The notes under the pieces: generated by a model
What the model was told of the DNA's origin: nothing
Database searches by the model: none
The model's input: the letters and a program-made list of their open reading frames with translations, nothing else
Position numbers and translations under genes: made by a program
NCBI GenBank assembly: GCA_024741835.1
Contig: JAENRP010000021.1
Coordinates: 62,001 to 126,000, forward strand
Direction: 5' to 3'
DNA from: Diplocarpon mali
Taxonomy: Eukaryota > Ascomycota > Leotiomycetes > Helotiales > Drepanopezizaceae
DNA length: 64,000 nt
Shown here: one piece after another, positions 1 to 12,871 of the stretch
Numbering within the stretch: the stretch's first letter is position 1
Layout of the letters: each line of letters begins with the position of its first letter

Positions 1-1464
1 CCCAAGAGTTATCCTCAGACCGATACAAGACATCAAGCCCATGGCCGCACTAGCCATAACCAGCACCTTCAGATTTCTCCTCTCAATCCCAGACTCTCCC
101 CGCCCTGGGACGTATTCCCCCATCAACGTCTTCGTATCCAGATTCGGGATGTACTTGAACTCAAAACTGCTCTCCTCGCCCAAACCATGCACCTGATTCT
201 CTACAACGACATGGTAGAATATCCTCCTCAGCGCCTGCCATTCATTAGCCGGTTTCGCCACCACGCAGACCTCGCGTCACCCACCTGGATCTTCCTCCTA
301 TCCAGATACGGGATAGAGCGATACGTATAACACAGGCAAATAAAGAACACACACTGGCCCGCCACAAGCGCTTTGTAATACCACCCTGGCCGCCCCAATC
401 CCAGCGCATCAGCCAGCTCGTCGCCATTCAGCCACCGTGCACTGGCGTTCAAGAAGTCCCGGCTTGCGTAGGCCGGAGGCTGATTCTGTAGAGCGAGGAT
501 CACGTTGTTGGCTAAGACCCGGGACGTCTCGCTCGGCTGGATCTCAGAGATGAGTTGGGACTCCATCATGGCCCTGGCTCTCTCTGGCGTATCGAAGTAC
601 TCATCGGGGGTTCCGATGTAATAAGCTACGAGGCGCCACAAAGCCAGGTAATCCAGCACCTCTTGTTCCCTTAGCCAGATTCCCTGTCTCGGGAAGCCGA
701 GCCAGATCAGTGTCGCGGAGAAGGTAGAGATAGTGCCGATGCTGTCTAAATCGTTGATAGGGATCCCGTAGTCTTCGACGGAGTAGTAAGACGGTTTCTC
801 TTTGGCGAGGGCGAGGATCCGACGGCGGACTGCGGCGTGCAAGAGGCGCACGCGGATGGAGGCGATGTGGCCTGCGCCACCCGGCTGGATGGATCGCAGG
901 GAGGAGGTTACCTGCAGGATGTGTTGGGTCGTTTCGTAGAGGCGGCTTTTGGCGACTCTGGGAGAGAAGCCACCAGTTCGGGCGAGGACTTCTGTTACCC
1001 GTGCTGCCCCCATGCCGCCTAAGAGACTCTGGTACGCTAGCTGTGATGAATTTTAGCATGAACGTGTATTGTACAATGTGGGTGGGTGAAGATATACAGC
1101 TGTCATAGCTACGCCGCCATATCTGTAGAATACATCTTGGCCGCGGGCGATTTGGGCCCAGTCTACCCAGTCGGGCACGGTATTGACTTCTTGCCAGAGT
1201 TTACCTAGTTTCGGGTCTTCTGAAGCGTATTCTTGGAGAAGAGCGTAGAGGTCTCGCCTTGGAACTGGCTCGCTCGTCGCTTTTGGTGGGAATCTGCTTT
1301 GATTTCGAGGCAGTTCGCTGTTAACCGGTGGCGAGATCTCGTCGAGTCCTTGAGATATTAGACAAAAGAAGTTAACCAAAAGAGAGCATATAATCAAGAT
1401 TCCCGATACCAAACTTCAAGCCAGTCCTGGCCCCAGCCGTGGGAAGCTGCAAGGAGAAAACCAT
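1..1464 (-). CDS. Lcp/mpaB-like oxygenase (rubber-oxygenase fold), 3' partial
   Basis: Model: exons 1464-1410, 1348-1098, 1040-285 and 234 to beyond base 1; all junctions keep phase and have GT/AG ends. The 50-nt last intron (284-235) has a clear CTAAT branch site. The protein resembles fungal latex-clearing-protein relatives of the ER-bound oxygenase mpaB/DUF2236 family. Diagnostic pieces are VPDWVDW, RGQDVFYRYGG, QSLLGGMGA, LARTGGF, the HAAVRRR segment carrying the likely haem-ligand histidine, YGIPINDLD, and LWRLVAYYIG. A hydrophobic stretch near the C-terminus (LVMASAAMGLMSC) suggests membrane association. Family knowledge: these proteins use a b-type haem for oxidative cleavage or oxygenation; the substrate here is unknown. 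The start is chosen as the ATG that splices cleanly to the conserved region; an upstream exon cannot be excluded. Confidence 0.8.
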
Positions 1465-2153
1465 ATGATCTACTTACGGTTCAAGCACTCTTCTCCCAGT
1501 GTATCGTAGGAAAACTTCATAGGATGCATCTCCTGTGCGGACATATGATGCGGTGTCCACTGAAATGTATATCCCCAGACGTGGCGAGTGTTTGCATCTT
1601 TGCGTCTGAACGGATTCGACCAAGACATGAATGGGAGTAGGAAAAAAACGAGGGGAGATGGGTATCAAGAGACTAATAGATATATAGCAGCAATCGACAT
1701 TAAAGCATAAGAACGAATATGTTAAAGCTTTGGGTCTCGTAACCATTCTTGAAGTCGAGACAACCAGTACATGGAGCCATCATGGACTAGCATACTTGAC
1801 TGCCCAAAACCCTATCGGGTGTGGCGACCGCCCCCTGAACGAAGCGAAAGAGATCCGGTATTAAATGGGGGCGTTGACAACGACAACAACAACTGTGCTG
1901 ATTACAACGACTGCTCTGTGGCAAATACTCCGCGTCGTTATGGGATTCTCTGGCATGATTACCGCGTATTGTGTACCTATAAGTATCGATACGCAGCTTT
2001 GCTCTGCAGGTCGTTCAGGGGTGAAGGCAGCACGATAAAGAACCCGGTAAGTTATGTCGGATCGGAATAACACTGCTCCAGGAATCTCCGAGCTGGTAGT
2101 AGACTTTTTTCTTTCTCTCCTCTCCCATACCCGAAAAAGTCATCTCTTCAATT
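1465..2153. other. Intergenic, divergent promoter region
   Basis: This 0.7-kb stretch separates the minus-strand oxygenase gene from plus-strand RRG9, so it must hold both promoters. Its open frames overlap each other on both strands and show no family resemblance. No RNA gene or repeat was seen. Confidence 0.5.
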
Positions 2154-3353
2154 ATGCCGTGTCGGTGCACTGCCACCACTCTGAAATTCTTCATCCGAAA
2201 TGTAGCGCACCTCGATCTCTCATTACCTGTAGGATATTCGGCGTCCCGATCCGAGAAATCGTCTACTCGAAGCTTAGCACCTCGAGCATACCATGGCCGG
2301 TTTGCTCTTTTCAGCAGAGGCTATTCCTCCGAAGCATTATCGCACAGCGATGATGCAGCCCTCATGAAGCGATCACGTCAAATCGATGCCGTTGCTGAGC
2401 TTTCGTTGGATTCGATAGATTCTATCCTTGCAGAAGCCAACTCACAAATCCCACCCACCAGAGAGGAGTCCAAGCGACATGGCAAGATCCGTCATGATTA
2501 CAAAACACCGGTAAAGTCTCTGCCTCCAGATTTGCCAGAGACAGCTCTCAGGCAGAAGGATGCGACAAGATCGACGAGAGATGGAGTGCTAGCAAGGGCA
2601 GTAAAAAAGGACGCTTTGGGCTCGAAGAAGATTGAGAAACTTAGCGGAGAGAGGCTGGCACTGGGACAGAAAACACCTCTAGTCAGGAGAGCTGGCGGTA
2701 CCGCCAATACAAGTTTCACCTTACATTACAGTGCCCAACCATCTCAGAAATTCTTTGAGCCAGTCGAATCGCATGGTATCACCGCCAAGAAGCCAGGCAA
2801 AACTACTGGAACTGCTCAAGAGACTGAGTCAACTATAAATAATACTCCTTCCGACGACTGGGAAGACAGACGCGAACCGTGGATGAAAGCCAAGGAAAGA
2901 ATCAAAGAGAAGTACCCAGAGGGCTACAAGCCGATGAAGAAACTCTCGCCGGATGCTATTGCTGGGATCCGAGCTTTGAACGCTCAGATGCCAGATCACT
3001 ACACGGTCCCGCGACTTTCTCGCGAATTCGAAGTGTCGCCGGAGTCGATCATCAGGATCCTGAGAACGAAATGGAAGCCTAGTGCAGAGGAGGAGGCTGA
3101 TCGTCAGAGGAGATGGCACCGGAGAGGACAGTTGGTTTGGAGCAGATGGGCCGCGATGGGGAAGAAGCCACCCAAGCAATGGAGGTTGCTGGGTATTGGG
3201 AATGGGAAGCCAGAGTGGCTACTGAGGAGGCAGTCTAAGTATGTGCCTCCACCTTTGCCTGCTCTCATCACTACTGCCAGGCGGAAGGGAAAGGAGCAGC
3301 AGTCACCGGACGAGGCTGAAGCTGATTTGGACCTGGCGGATAAGATTCTCTGA
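2154..3353 (+). CDS. RRG9: Required for respiratory growth protein 9, mitochondrial (neugrin family)
   Basis: Single-exon 399-aa protein with an ATG start. The N-terminus is basic and Ser/Arg-rich without acidic residues over the first ~30 residues, as expected for a mitochondrial presequence. The conserved Rrg9/neugrin block lies at about residues 240-345: WMKAKERIKEKYPEGYKP, KKLSPDAIAGIRALNAQMP, then FEVSPESIIRILRTKWKPS and a RW..RG..VW motif. Family knowledge: yeast Rrg9 is needed for mitochondrial genome maintenance and respiratory growth, and neugrin acts in mitochondrial 16S rRNA stability. The middle of the protein (residues ~95-235) is low-complexity and poorly conserved, as is usual in filamentous fungi. 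Confidence 0.9.
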   Translation: MPCRCTATTLKFFIRNVAHLDLSLPVGYSASRSEKSSTRSLAPRAYHGRFALFSRGYSSEALSHSDDAALMKRSRQIDAVAELSLDSIDSILAEANSQIPPTREESKRHGKIRHDYKTPVKSLPPDLPETALRQKDATRSTRDGVLARAVKKDALGSKKIEKLSGERLALGQKTPLVRRAGGTANTSFTLHYSAQPSQKFFEPVESHGITAKKPGKTTGTAQETESTINNTPSDDWEDRREPWMKAKERIKEKYPEGYKPMKKLSPDAIAGIRALNAQMPDHYTVPRLSREFEVSPESIIRILRTKWKPSAEEEADRQRRWHRRGQLVWSRWAAMGKKPPKQWRLLGIGNGKPEWLLRRQSKYVPPPLPALITTARRKGKEQQSPDEAEADLDLADKIL

Positions 3354-5608
3354 GCTCGTATGGGCTATATGGGAATTGTCACACCGGTTCTGGATGATTG
3401 CGCCGACTGGGTCTTTATGCCTCGGCAAGCTTGAGTGAACGGAGACTCTACAGGCAGCAATCGTGCAGACTTTTCTGCACCAAGGTCAACAGCCTGACCT
3501 CAAAAGTGACGACGACCGCCTTGACAATGGCCGCTTTCCTAGCCCGGGTGCGAATGGGCGAGTAGTGGACTTGCTGTGATGCTGAGCTGGAAATAGCCTC
3601 AGGGGCGTCTACGATCAGCAGAAAGAGTCGCGTTACGAGCGGAAGAGTGCATACATCTTATGGAGCTGTGTATGCAGCCTCATCGAACCCCTGAAGATAG
3701 TTTGGTGAGGCAACGCTATGGCTGTAGTTTTTGTACAATACTAGAGTTTGCTGGAATAGGAGAGAGTTTGATGCTTACCTAGCTTGCATTGGATCTGTAA
3801 TGCTTCTACAGCAACATTGTGGCTTTGCTGTAGACGTTCCACGAGGAGGCAATGTTCAAGATTCCCAAGCTGGATTACTCGTCGTAATCCTGCCTGCTTC
3901 TTCGCGTAGGAAACTTGCCCTTTCAAATTGAGGTTCTAGTAACAAGTTTTTCCTTGTGGTGTCATAACTTGCAACCCCTGACTACCTACCCGTCACAGTT
4001 TCTTCTCGCCTTTTTCCAGTGGGCTGCATTGCAACTGTGACCCGTTGTATCCTAGGGGCAGGTGAGTTTCTCGTTGGTCAAAGTTGATATGATGGATATG
4101 CGCACATACGCAGCCCGCTGAGAAACAAGTGAGTAATAGCAAGTTGGAATTCGACAGAGGACCAGCCATCAAACTAGTTGCACGCCAGGAAGGCAGAACG
4201 CACGTCTCCATGCTCCAGATTCAGGCGCTACCTTGTTGATAACAGCGGATTTAAAGACAAGGGTAGTCTGCGGTAGCTAATACGAGGACCGTAAAAAGCT
4301 CAGAACATAGTACTCCCCTTTTTCCAGCGGGCTGCAAATCCACCTTTATGCAACATTTACCAGGGCAACATGGCTGTGCAGAGAGAATTTCTCTGCTCGA
4401 ATTCTACAGATCGAGCCAACCTGACTCGCCCGAGCTTTGAGTAAGGTTTTGTACCTGAATCCTGCGCCTGTTTGTTAAGAAAACTTCGGGTACATCGCCG
4501 ATTGCCTCTATTGACGCGAAGTATACTTTCACTTGTTGCTTAAAGTTCTAACAGTATACTGTGTAGACGAAACGAAATCTTTTTTGAAATGGTCAGAGGC
4601 CCTCCGGCACACGCGCACATCGCATGTGAATCCTGCCACGCCTCTTGTGCTCATTTTGCAGGCTGACTTGTAGAGACCAGAGGTTATATAGAATGCATTA
4701 TTTATAACATGACAAAACAGGAACTGATGACATGGTGGAGAATAGCAACCAAGCCCCACAGACTACGTACTACATACTTATCTAGACAATAATGAGATCA
4801 CAGGTGCTAGGTATCATAACGAGCATTCGTATTTGACTACTCGGTAAGGTGGTTTTAGCAGAGGAGTTTCGCTTGTGAGTTTGGCATGCAAGTCTCCTGA
4901 AGATAGGGGGCAAGATGGGTGTTGGTGTGCCTTATGGCCTCGTGCTATTTTAATCGATTCCGGCGAAGGTATTGAGATTATGCTTTGAGCGCAATATACT
5001 TCGTATAAAGTTGCACTTTGATTTCGGTTTTCGGACTTGAGAGCCGCCCTCAAAACAGCTGTTTTCTGTGTGGTAGCATTGCTTGCGGTGCAGAGACTGA
5101 TCAGTGGATTTTATAAATAAATTACAGCCCCCTACAAGAGAAGGGGGGGAGATGGAATGTATTGTGTACTGCTGAAGTTCAAAGTATGGAAGCTTGTTGC
5201 GCCTGTCGTTGCGCTGCGCACAGATGCACAGTTGGAGAGGCCTCGAGGAGAGTTGCTAGTGAAAGTTAAACCTCCCAACTTTGGTGTTCAGTCTCCCTGC
5301 GTGCACTTGGTCCAGCTTGATCCCATTCCATGTGGCCGATTCACCTCCTGTCGCGGTTGTGCTATACCCCGTTTGATCGCTTAGATCTTGCCATTGTGAG
5401 TACAAAGCTGGGTCTGCAATGGTTGGTCGTGCAGAATCTAAGACAAAACAAACAGCATTTGTTCCCCATGTTTTCTTGACCAACAATACCCAGCGACGAC
5501 GACAACGCTTCCCATTTCTCTTCCCCAAACCACGGAATTCAGGTCCTGACTAGGAATACGATTCAACCGCAAGCCTCTGATTCCAACCGACAACCTCATG
5601 GCTTGAAC
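3354..5608. other. Gene-free stretch
   Basis: About 2.25 kb with only short overlapping frames, none recognisable. Two near-identical pieces, CCTTTTTCCAG(T/C)GGGCTGCA, sit at about 4010-4029 and 4317-4336. They look like remnants of an ancient duplication or a dispersed short repeat. The last ~200 bases before 5609 probably include the promoter and 5' UTR of the WD40 gene. Confidence 0.5.
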
Positions 5609-8600
5609 ATGACTTCAACTCCATCAAACCCGCGAACCTTCGCAGCGAACACCGGCCTTGGCCTCAAATTGACCCCTTCAAACTCTCCCTTCTCTCGAAA
5701 TCCGCGCTCACCCTTCAAGTCTCGCGGGCTCTACGAATCTGGTTTGTCTCTCAAGAGAATAATCGGCACTACAGTGTCTTCCCCAATCGCGTTCGATAGC
5801 CTCTCTTCGTCGCGGATCTTTGCCTACACCGCGGGAGCGGCGGCCGTGGTGGTGAATGTTGACGATACCTCGAAATATTCCCAACGGTTCTTCAGGGCCC
5901 GGCCTACTGCTGTACCGCTGAATACGGCGGCTGCGACATCCTGCTCCCCTTCCACACCTTCGAATACCCCGAATGATTGCCGGAACAGAGCGGTAACAGC
6001 TCTGCGCGATACGGCAGTCCCATATTCTCCCGCGCTTCCACATACGAGCTTAGAATGGGGCGACTCTCCGACTTCGAAGACGTGGACAAGCAGGGAAAGG
6101 ATAAAGGCTGCCACTTGTCTTTCGATAAGTCAGGATGGCAGGTTTCTCGCCGTTGGAGAGGTAGGGATTGTGGTGGTCTGCATGTTTTCTATCCCATGTT
6201 GACATCACCCAGACTGGATACTCGCCTCGAGTTCTCATCTTCTCCTTGCAAGATAATTCTTCCGACAGGCCCCTGTCGATCTTGAACGAGCATACATACG
6301 GAGTCAAAGCCGTTGCGTTCAGTCCAGACCAGAGGTACCTGGTCAGCTTGGGGGCCCCTAATGATGGATTTCTTTACGTATGGTCGATCAATCAAAGAAC
6401 GGGCGCGGCCAAGTTACACTCTAGCAATAAGTGTACGAGCTTCGTCAAGCAAATGGTGTGGCTTGGAAGCAGCATAGTCACGTATGTCCGGCGCTCGATC
6501 GATTCGGAAGGGAAATGCTAATGGCTTTGCAGGGTTGGGACTCGGCACATCAAAATATGGCGAGTAGAAGAGACCCGGCCAGCATCACCATCCAAGCAGC
6601 GTTTTGCTCTTGATGGCACACCGATTGTCATTCCGCCTTCACCGGCCCTGAAAACACTGGTAGGGCGAAATGTTCTCCTCGGGCCCTTGGTGGACGCGAC
6701 GTTCACGACATTAGCTGTTATATCAGAACACAAGGCAATAGTCTGCTCTGAGAAGGGAGAAGTATGCCTCCTGGATGACACGGAAGGTTCGAAAATAATG
6801 AAGTTTGCATCGACCGGCTTTAACATCACCTGTATTGCCGTGGACACAGACTCCCGCCAGATTCGCATAGGAGGGAAAAACGGCAATGTCAAGTCTATGA
6901 GCCTCGATGACTTGCTGAACCCGACTACACCGCCAGAGTCGCCGACTCTTTCGATCATCGGATCCAACCCCTCGAGTGAGGCTAGACACCTGTGTGCAAT
7001 GGGCTATGCCGCCAGGAGCTTGATAACAGTGGACTCAAAGCACTTGATCGAGATTTCGTTCCCAGGAACAGATAACGCGGACCCCCAAGTGCACAATACG
7101 CCATTCCCGGCACATGGCGATGCCGTCCTTGGTGTTCTCTTGTTATCTCCCGGAAACGACATGAAGGCCGACTTTCTGACGTGGTCCGCGAACGGCACTG
7201 TGGTTTTCTGGGATCTGGATGGAAGCAGTAAGACGTCTATCACCGTCGAAGTTGAGCAGCTTCCTTCAGGTGAGGAAGAGCCGGTGAATCAGTGCCAGAT
7301 CGTCCGCGCGTCACAAGGGTGCTCTTTCCTGGTGACGGGAGATAGATACGGAGTGCTACGAGTCATAGACCCGAGTACGCAGAAATGCGTCTTCGAAACC
7401 AGAGCTCACATTTCGAACATCCAGGATATTGTAATCCACGAAAGTGAAGGCGATACTCTGGTAGCTACATGCAGCCGAGACCGGACTGTGCAGCTTTTCC
7501 GGCTTGTTGCTGGCCAATGGGCTCTGATGCAGACTCTGGACGACCATTCTGCTAGCGTATGTGGTCTGTTGTTCGCGGAGAACGGGGAGAAGTTGATATC
7601 ATGCTCTACGGACAGGACGATTCACCTCAGGCAAATCGTCAGGAAAGACGTGGGGGGTCAGGAGGTGATGGGTGCTGTCCCTGTTCGGATCATCACTCTG
7701 AAGGCCACCCCGGTCTCAATGACAGCTTGCTTTGCGGATCAGATGGGCAATTTTGTGGTATCTTTACTAGACCGCACTGTTGCAACGTACGAAATATCAA
7801 GCGGCCGCCTCATCAGCTCCTTCAAGGCGACCGACAACGAGGGTCAAGATGCTGTCGTCCTCGACTCTTTGGTGATGGGATTGCCCAGTTTCACGCCAGG
7901 ACGGCCGACTATTCTTGCAGGTGTGTCGAGTACTGATAAGTCAGTCAGGATTTACGATGGGAGCACGGGATCATTCCTGGACCGAGAATGGGGCCATACA
8001 GCTAGTGTGACCGATGTGGCGCTTCTGGAAATTCCCGACTCAGACCACAAAACTCTGATCAGCACAGGGGCGGATGGGACGATCATGATCTGGGATCTCT
8101 CTCCCAAGCCGCCTGAGTCCCAGGAACTAGTTGATCCTCTCTCGAATCGAGATCCTTCGCCTCCGAAAGACACATCTTCCACTCGACCACCTTTGAGGAG
8201 AGTATTATCAAAAGCCGAACTTGCAGAGTTTCAGCGAGCGTCTCCTCTCTCGACACCTACTGGGAATCGGTCACCGCCCAGAGTAGTTCGAAAAAAGAAT
8301 TCAAGATACGGTTTATCCTCACAATCATCTGCCATGACAGTACCGCCCGTGCCAATTGTCCATTCGAAACATTTTGTTTCTACATCCGATGATTCGTCTT
8401 TACGACGCACTGCTCGGAACCGGTCGAGGAGTCCACCGAGTCCAAAGGGGAAGGACATGCGACGGCCTTCGCTCGCGTCGCTTGACTCCAGGGGACGCAT
8501 GAAGAGCACAGGCAACTTCAGCGAATTCGGCACCCTCAACATGGCGACCGAGCAAGCATGCCGCACCCTGCGAGCATATCGTAAGAAGCTGCTTTCGTCA

Positions 8601-8873
8601 GAGACGGTAAAGGACGAAGCCCTGAAAGAATTGGATCAGGAGTTACGCCTTACAGCAATGGCGCTAGGAGAGAAAAGTCTTAAGTCCAAAGCGATCAGCG
8701 AGACTGTTCTGACAGGGCTATTGGACCAGTATTCTGAGAGACTAGTGACCATGTTCGACGAGAAACTACGCTTGTCGCGCCAGGACTCCAACGAGCTGCT
8801 GATACCAGAATTGCAAGAAAGGCCGAAGACGGCGGGCACGATACCCCTCGCTCTGTCGGGTCCAATTGATTGA
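5609..8873 (+). CDS. WD40-repeat protein of the MABP1/WDR62 type
   Basis: Exons 5609-6160, 6213-6481 and 6533-8873 give 1053 aa. Both introns (52 and 51 nt) have GTAGGG/GTATGT donors and CAG acceptors, and both joins restore WD40 sequence. The start is the first ATG in the conserved frame. Residues ~1-150 are Ser/Pro-rich; WD40 repeats fill ~150-830. The segment GVKAVAFSPDQRYLVSLG followed by DGFLYVW, and later RHIKIWRV, matches the first propeller of MABP1/WDR62 proteins. Clear repeat ends include SRDRTVQLFRL, SADRT-like SCSTDRTIHLRQI and TGADGTIMIWDL. After a Ser/Arg/Pro-rich linker (~840-960) the last ~100 residues are charged and helical. Animal relatives are JNK or spindle-pole scaffolds; the fungal role is not established. 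Confidence 0.85.
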
Positions 8874-11800
8874 TTCGCGTTCGGAAAATGATGGCAATTT
8901 CGTTCCAGAGGAGCGCTTCTTTCATTCTGATTACTTTTGTTTTCGTACGATAGGGGATAGCGTCCGGGCTGGCTACCATAGCTTTGAAATTGGATGTTTC
9001 CAGGGGCGTTGGCGGGTGCAATATCAAAACTAGTGTATAATAGCTGAATTTCCGGCGTTATCCTCTTTTGCCGCGGCCGAGGTGGCCGGAACTCTATTTT
9101 CGGATTTTGGCTTGTATCGAGGTGTTGAATCGATGGCTAGGAGGAGTACGGGGATGAGATGGATAGATACCGTCGCTTTGGGGGAAATAGATGCTAGACA
9201 AATCCCGGTGGGCATCAGACAGGCTTAATTCGCAAATGATACAGATTTCTAACATGACCCTATTTCCCTCCTCTTCTGTTTCTTAATGCGCAGTATTTTA
9301 CCTGACGGAGGTCCCATGGAAGAGATTGCTGCCTGCTTTGATGAGCGGGATGGCGGACTAGGACATTCCGGGTGATAATCCTTGCTGTTAATTATGATGC
9401 ATGTATTTGGCTGGAACTGAGGACGTGCTCGGAAGGGATTGTGACGACGAGGATTGACATGGTATTGTAATGTTGCTGTTCTGGGTTCCGCTCAACAATT
9501 ATATTGCATCTCCGAAACGAGGACTTACTGACGCTCCAAGTGGCTTGCCGACGTCTCATAGATAACATGGGAGTCGTATCCAAATTCGGGTTTCCAATAA
9601 TTCTGTCTGAGACTATGTTATCCTTGTCTGATTCTGGCCAAAGATACTACCGACTATCTCGTGAGACCACGAGGGCTCCTTTAGCTGAAATCCCATCTGG
9701 TGAACGAGTCCTGGGAGTTCTGGGACGGCATTTTCTATCTAACTAGCCTAGCTAGCGCTGAGAGACTCTGAGAACATTAAAGCTGACAGTTGAAGTTGTG
9801 TTTACATTGGATGTAGAGGAAGAAATCATTCGTGATGATCGTCTACATCTGCTCACTAGCCTCGAAAGTCAGATCCCTTACTAAAGACATATAGTCACCC
9901 ACTTGATATTAAGCGCCTTGCCAGATACAGCCAACGATATAGCACACGTACTACTAGCACGCAGTGCTCCTCCACCCGGCTCTCTTTCTAGGTAACCGAC
10001 AACAAACCTCGCCCCCTTTTCCGTAAGCGAGTTCTCGCTTCCGTCTCCCTGTCACAGCACACGTGACGTCCGCAACCTCCAGCACTCAAGACGCAGGGCG
10101 TTTGGCGCAACGGTGGAAAGCTTGTCCCGATGTCACGAAGTGTCTCTCCGGAGTATGACACCTGGAGCTTCTATCTAGCTTTTTCTTGTTGGTAGCATGT
10201 CCTGCAAAATTCTGACGCGGCTGTCTCTCGTAGAAAGTCGTGCCGCACAGTACGAGAAGAGACTCTCGTCGACAAGCAGGCAGGCAGGCATCCGGTGGCT
10301 CTCGTCCGCTAGAGCCCGGCGGCCCTCCTATGGCTGCCGTGAGCTTCATCTATTGGAGCCTGGCTTCTATTACTCCCCAACGCGAAGGTGTCGTCCAGGA
10401 ATTCCATCTTATTGAAAGCGCGTCTGCGCGTTGGCCTAACCACCGTGCTGCACTGCTTATCAAGCCAAAGATTCGGTAGGAGCGGATTCCAGTCGCCACT
10501 TAATTCATCCCGGTAGTCTTTCTCTTTACCGGCCTGTTCTTCTCGAGAGAGTCGGCTAGATGGTTGATGAAGCAGGGGAGACGCAAGGAAGCTGCAGTAC
10601 CGCTGGTAGATCTGCGTCGTGAAGAGTGGCTAGAAGTCATTCGACGATTACAACAAGAGTGGAGAAAGCCGGTACCAAGAGCCGAGGTACAACACACGAT
10701 TCAGAGACCAATTCACTACTGTCTGCTTTCCGGCTGTGGCTGGAGGGGGTCGAATCCATGAACCCAATCGTCGAAGCACGCTATTTAAACCCACAATACG
10801 ACTTTGTAACTCCGCAGATCAGATTTTTGGCTACGACCTTGTCATCAAACCATCCCAACGCTTACGCATCCATGAGCCAACTTTCAAGCAATGTTCTAGC
10901 TGAGAGATCTTCACTCACCACTCAACGCAATACAGTACACCTGCTATGGTGCATGATCCCGCTAGCTCCCTATGCTACCAGCCAATATCTACGAAATCTG
11001 CGACATCTGCAAATCCAAACACCCTGCACTGCTCAAGAGCATCGCCGAAGTGGTCTCGGCAAGGAACTCCAAGCGGAAAACGGGACTCGTCCTCTAGAGC
11101 CAGGGAAGCTCGTCCCAGGACTTCAGAGCATGCTGAGGAACGTACCTGTTCACGGATAATACTTATTCGTAGCACAGCGGCGTGAAGATACCTTCCGCGC
11201 GCCTAGCAGATTACTTGCGAGCGGAAGCCCGGCTCCTCGTCTGGCGTGTCTCCGCGTGCAGTGATCTTCGGGTGTGCTGGGTCGACCGGCAGCAGTCTCT
11301 GGCTTCCTGCTTCTGATTTTCGACAATATATATCTATATCGGCTTTGCATCTTCACGCAGAACGAGTAGATGGGGCACGCGAGTCTTGAACTCACTCACT
11401 CGCGTACTGCCCACAGGAGAGAGTGGAACTACACGACTTCTTTCATCCTGTCATGACTTCGACGTCCCTCTATCTCTGAGCCGTCTTGAGTGAAACTAGA
11501 AGTGCTGAATCCGGGTGCTATTATAATCGATTTTAAGTAAGGCGTAACGTATTTCAAATGCACATGTGCCTTTGCCGCGTGCAGTGTGCTACCAGGTGAA
11601 GACTGCACCGAGCCAAATACCGATTGGGAACCTCGAAGAAGAGGGTTGGGGCCATGCAGTGGGCTGGACATGGAAAACCCGGCGGATGCGCAACAGAGCG
11701 ATGATGCTGGCTAAGAAAGTGTAGAGCCACGAGCCGTACCTTGACCAGATCTGTAGGGCCTCTGATACAGACCTTTCGCTTTGCTCTACTCTTCAAGTGG

Positions 11801-12121
11801 CATCGAGGAATGGTTAATTTTTTACCCACGGCAGTAAGGGCGAGGAGTTACCTAGCCATCGAATCATGACAAGTGTAAGAGCTCCGTCAGTAGAATTCTT
11901 GGTCGCTGCTCGCTGTTCGCTCGGCCTCATTATAAAATATCCAAAATCGCAACAGGGATCCCAATTTTCCACCCAGACTCGGTACCATTGTGACTTATTT
12001 TTCATTTCATATCCATCCCTTTAGCGCCAATTGCAAGTTTCACAAAATTGAAAAGCACAAAAAATTCGTATGATACAACGAACCGTCCCACATGCAGAGC
12101 CAAGCCATCAAAAACTCCATC
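8874..12121. other. Gene-poor stretch
   Basis: About 3.2 kb without a supportable gene. The longest frame (plus, 10626-11159, 177 aa) has no recognisable domain and overlaps other open frames. A short GCAGGCAGGCAGGCA tract lies near 10277-10291. No tRNA-like cloverleaf was found. Confidence 0.45.
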
Positions 12122-12871
12122 CTATACCCTGACGTTTCGGGACTCTTTCTCAACAACCTTTACAAGCTCCTTGTACACGCCTGCGAACTCCTCGTCACCC
12201 TCAATCTTCTCGGCCTTCTTCGCACCCACTCTCGACTCGGACACCATCACCACGCTGGTTGGTCGTTTTGTGTTGCCAGCAGCACCCAACTCCGCGCGAC
12301 TCGAGACGAAGATGTATGGTACGTTGTGGTCTTCGCAAAGGACGGGGATATGCGAGATAACGTCCATGGGAGAGATGTCGGCGGCGAGAATAACAATGCC
12401 CGGGACGACAACGTTTCCTGCGCCCTGGGGGGATTTGCGCAGGGCTTTGACAACTTCCTTGACTCCACGCTTGAGTGTCTTGTTTTTTGCAGCTGCAAAA
12501 GACAACTATTAGCTTTGGCTCTCTCAATCTGCAAGACCGAGCAATTTTGTCATACCTTTCTTCACACTCTTCAGCACCTTCTTCGTTACCTTCTCATCTG
12601 CTAATGGAGCTGCGAACGGCACCAAAGCACCCACGGGCTTAAGCGCAACCTCTCCAATGGTATTGACAACCATCGGCACACTCTCATCTTCAAGTACTGG
12701 CGCCTTCGCCTCTTTCTTTGTCACCTCTTCAATCGCAGCAGCTATGTTCTCACCATTGAGCTTTGACTTTTTCTCCTTCTTCGATTTCTTCACGCCGTCG
12801 ACTTCGCTACGCTTCTCTTTCTTCTCCTTCTTCTCCTTCTTGTCGTGCTTCTCGGATTTTTCTTTGCCCAT
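12122..12871 (-). CDS. NHP2: H/ACA snoRNP protein Nhp2 (L7Ae family)
   Basis: Exons 12871-12556 and 12492-12122 make 228 aa. The 63-nt intron has donor GTATGA, branch GCTAAT and acceptor TTTTGCAG, and the join reads SVKKAAKNKTLKRG. Residues 1-~85 are extremely Lys-rich (repeated EKKEKKEK, KSKKEKK), a nucleolar-type tail longer than in yeast Nhp2. The L7Ae fold follows: RGVKEVVKALRK, then VILAADISPMDVISHIPVLC, VPYIFVSSRAELG and a Val-rich final strand. Family knowledge: Nhp2 binds H/ACA guide RNAs with Cbf5, Nop10 and Gar1 for rRNA pseudouridylation and is also part of telomerase RNPs in other eukaryotes. The L7Ae core is on exon 2, as the phase-1 intron separates it from the tail. Confidence 0.92.

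Noticed and set aside
1474..1746. 90-codon minus-strand frame as a first exon of the oxygenase gene
   Set aside because: The only donor would need a 31-nt intron; the ATG at 1464 gives a clean model instead.
10626..11159. 177-codon plus-strand frame
   Set aside because: No recognisable motif, no support from splice signals, and several overlapping frames of similar size.
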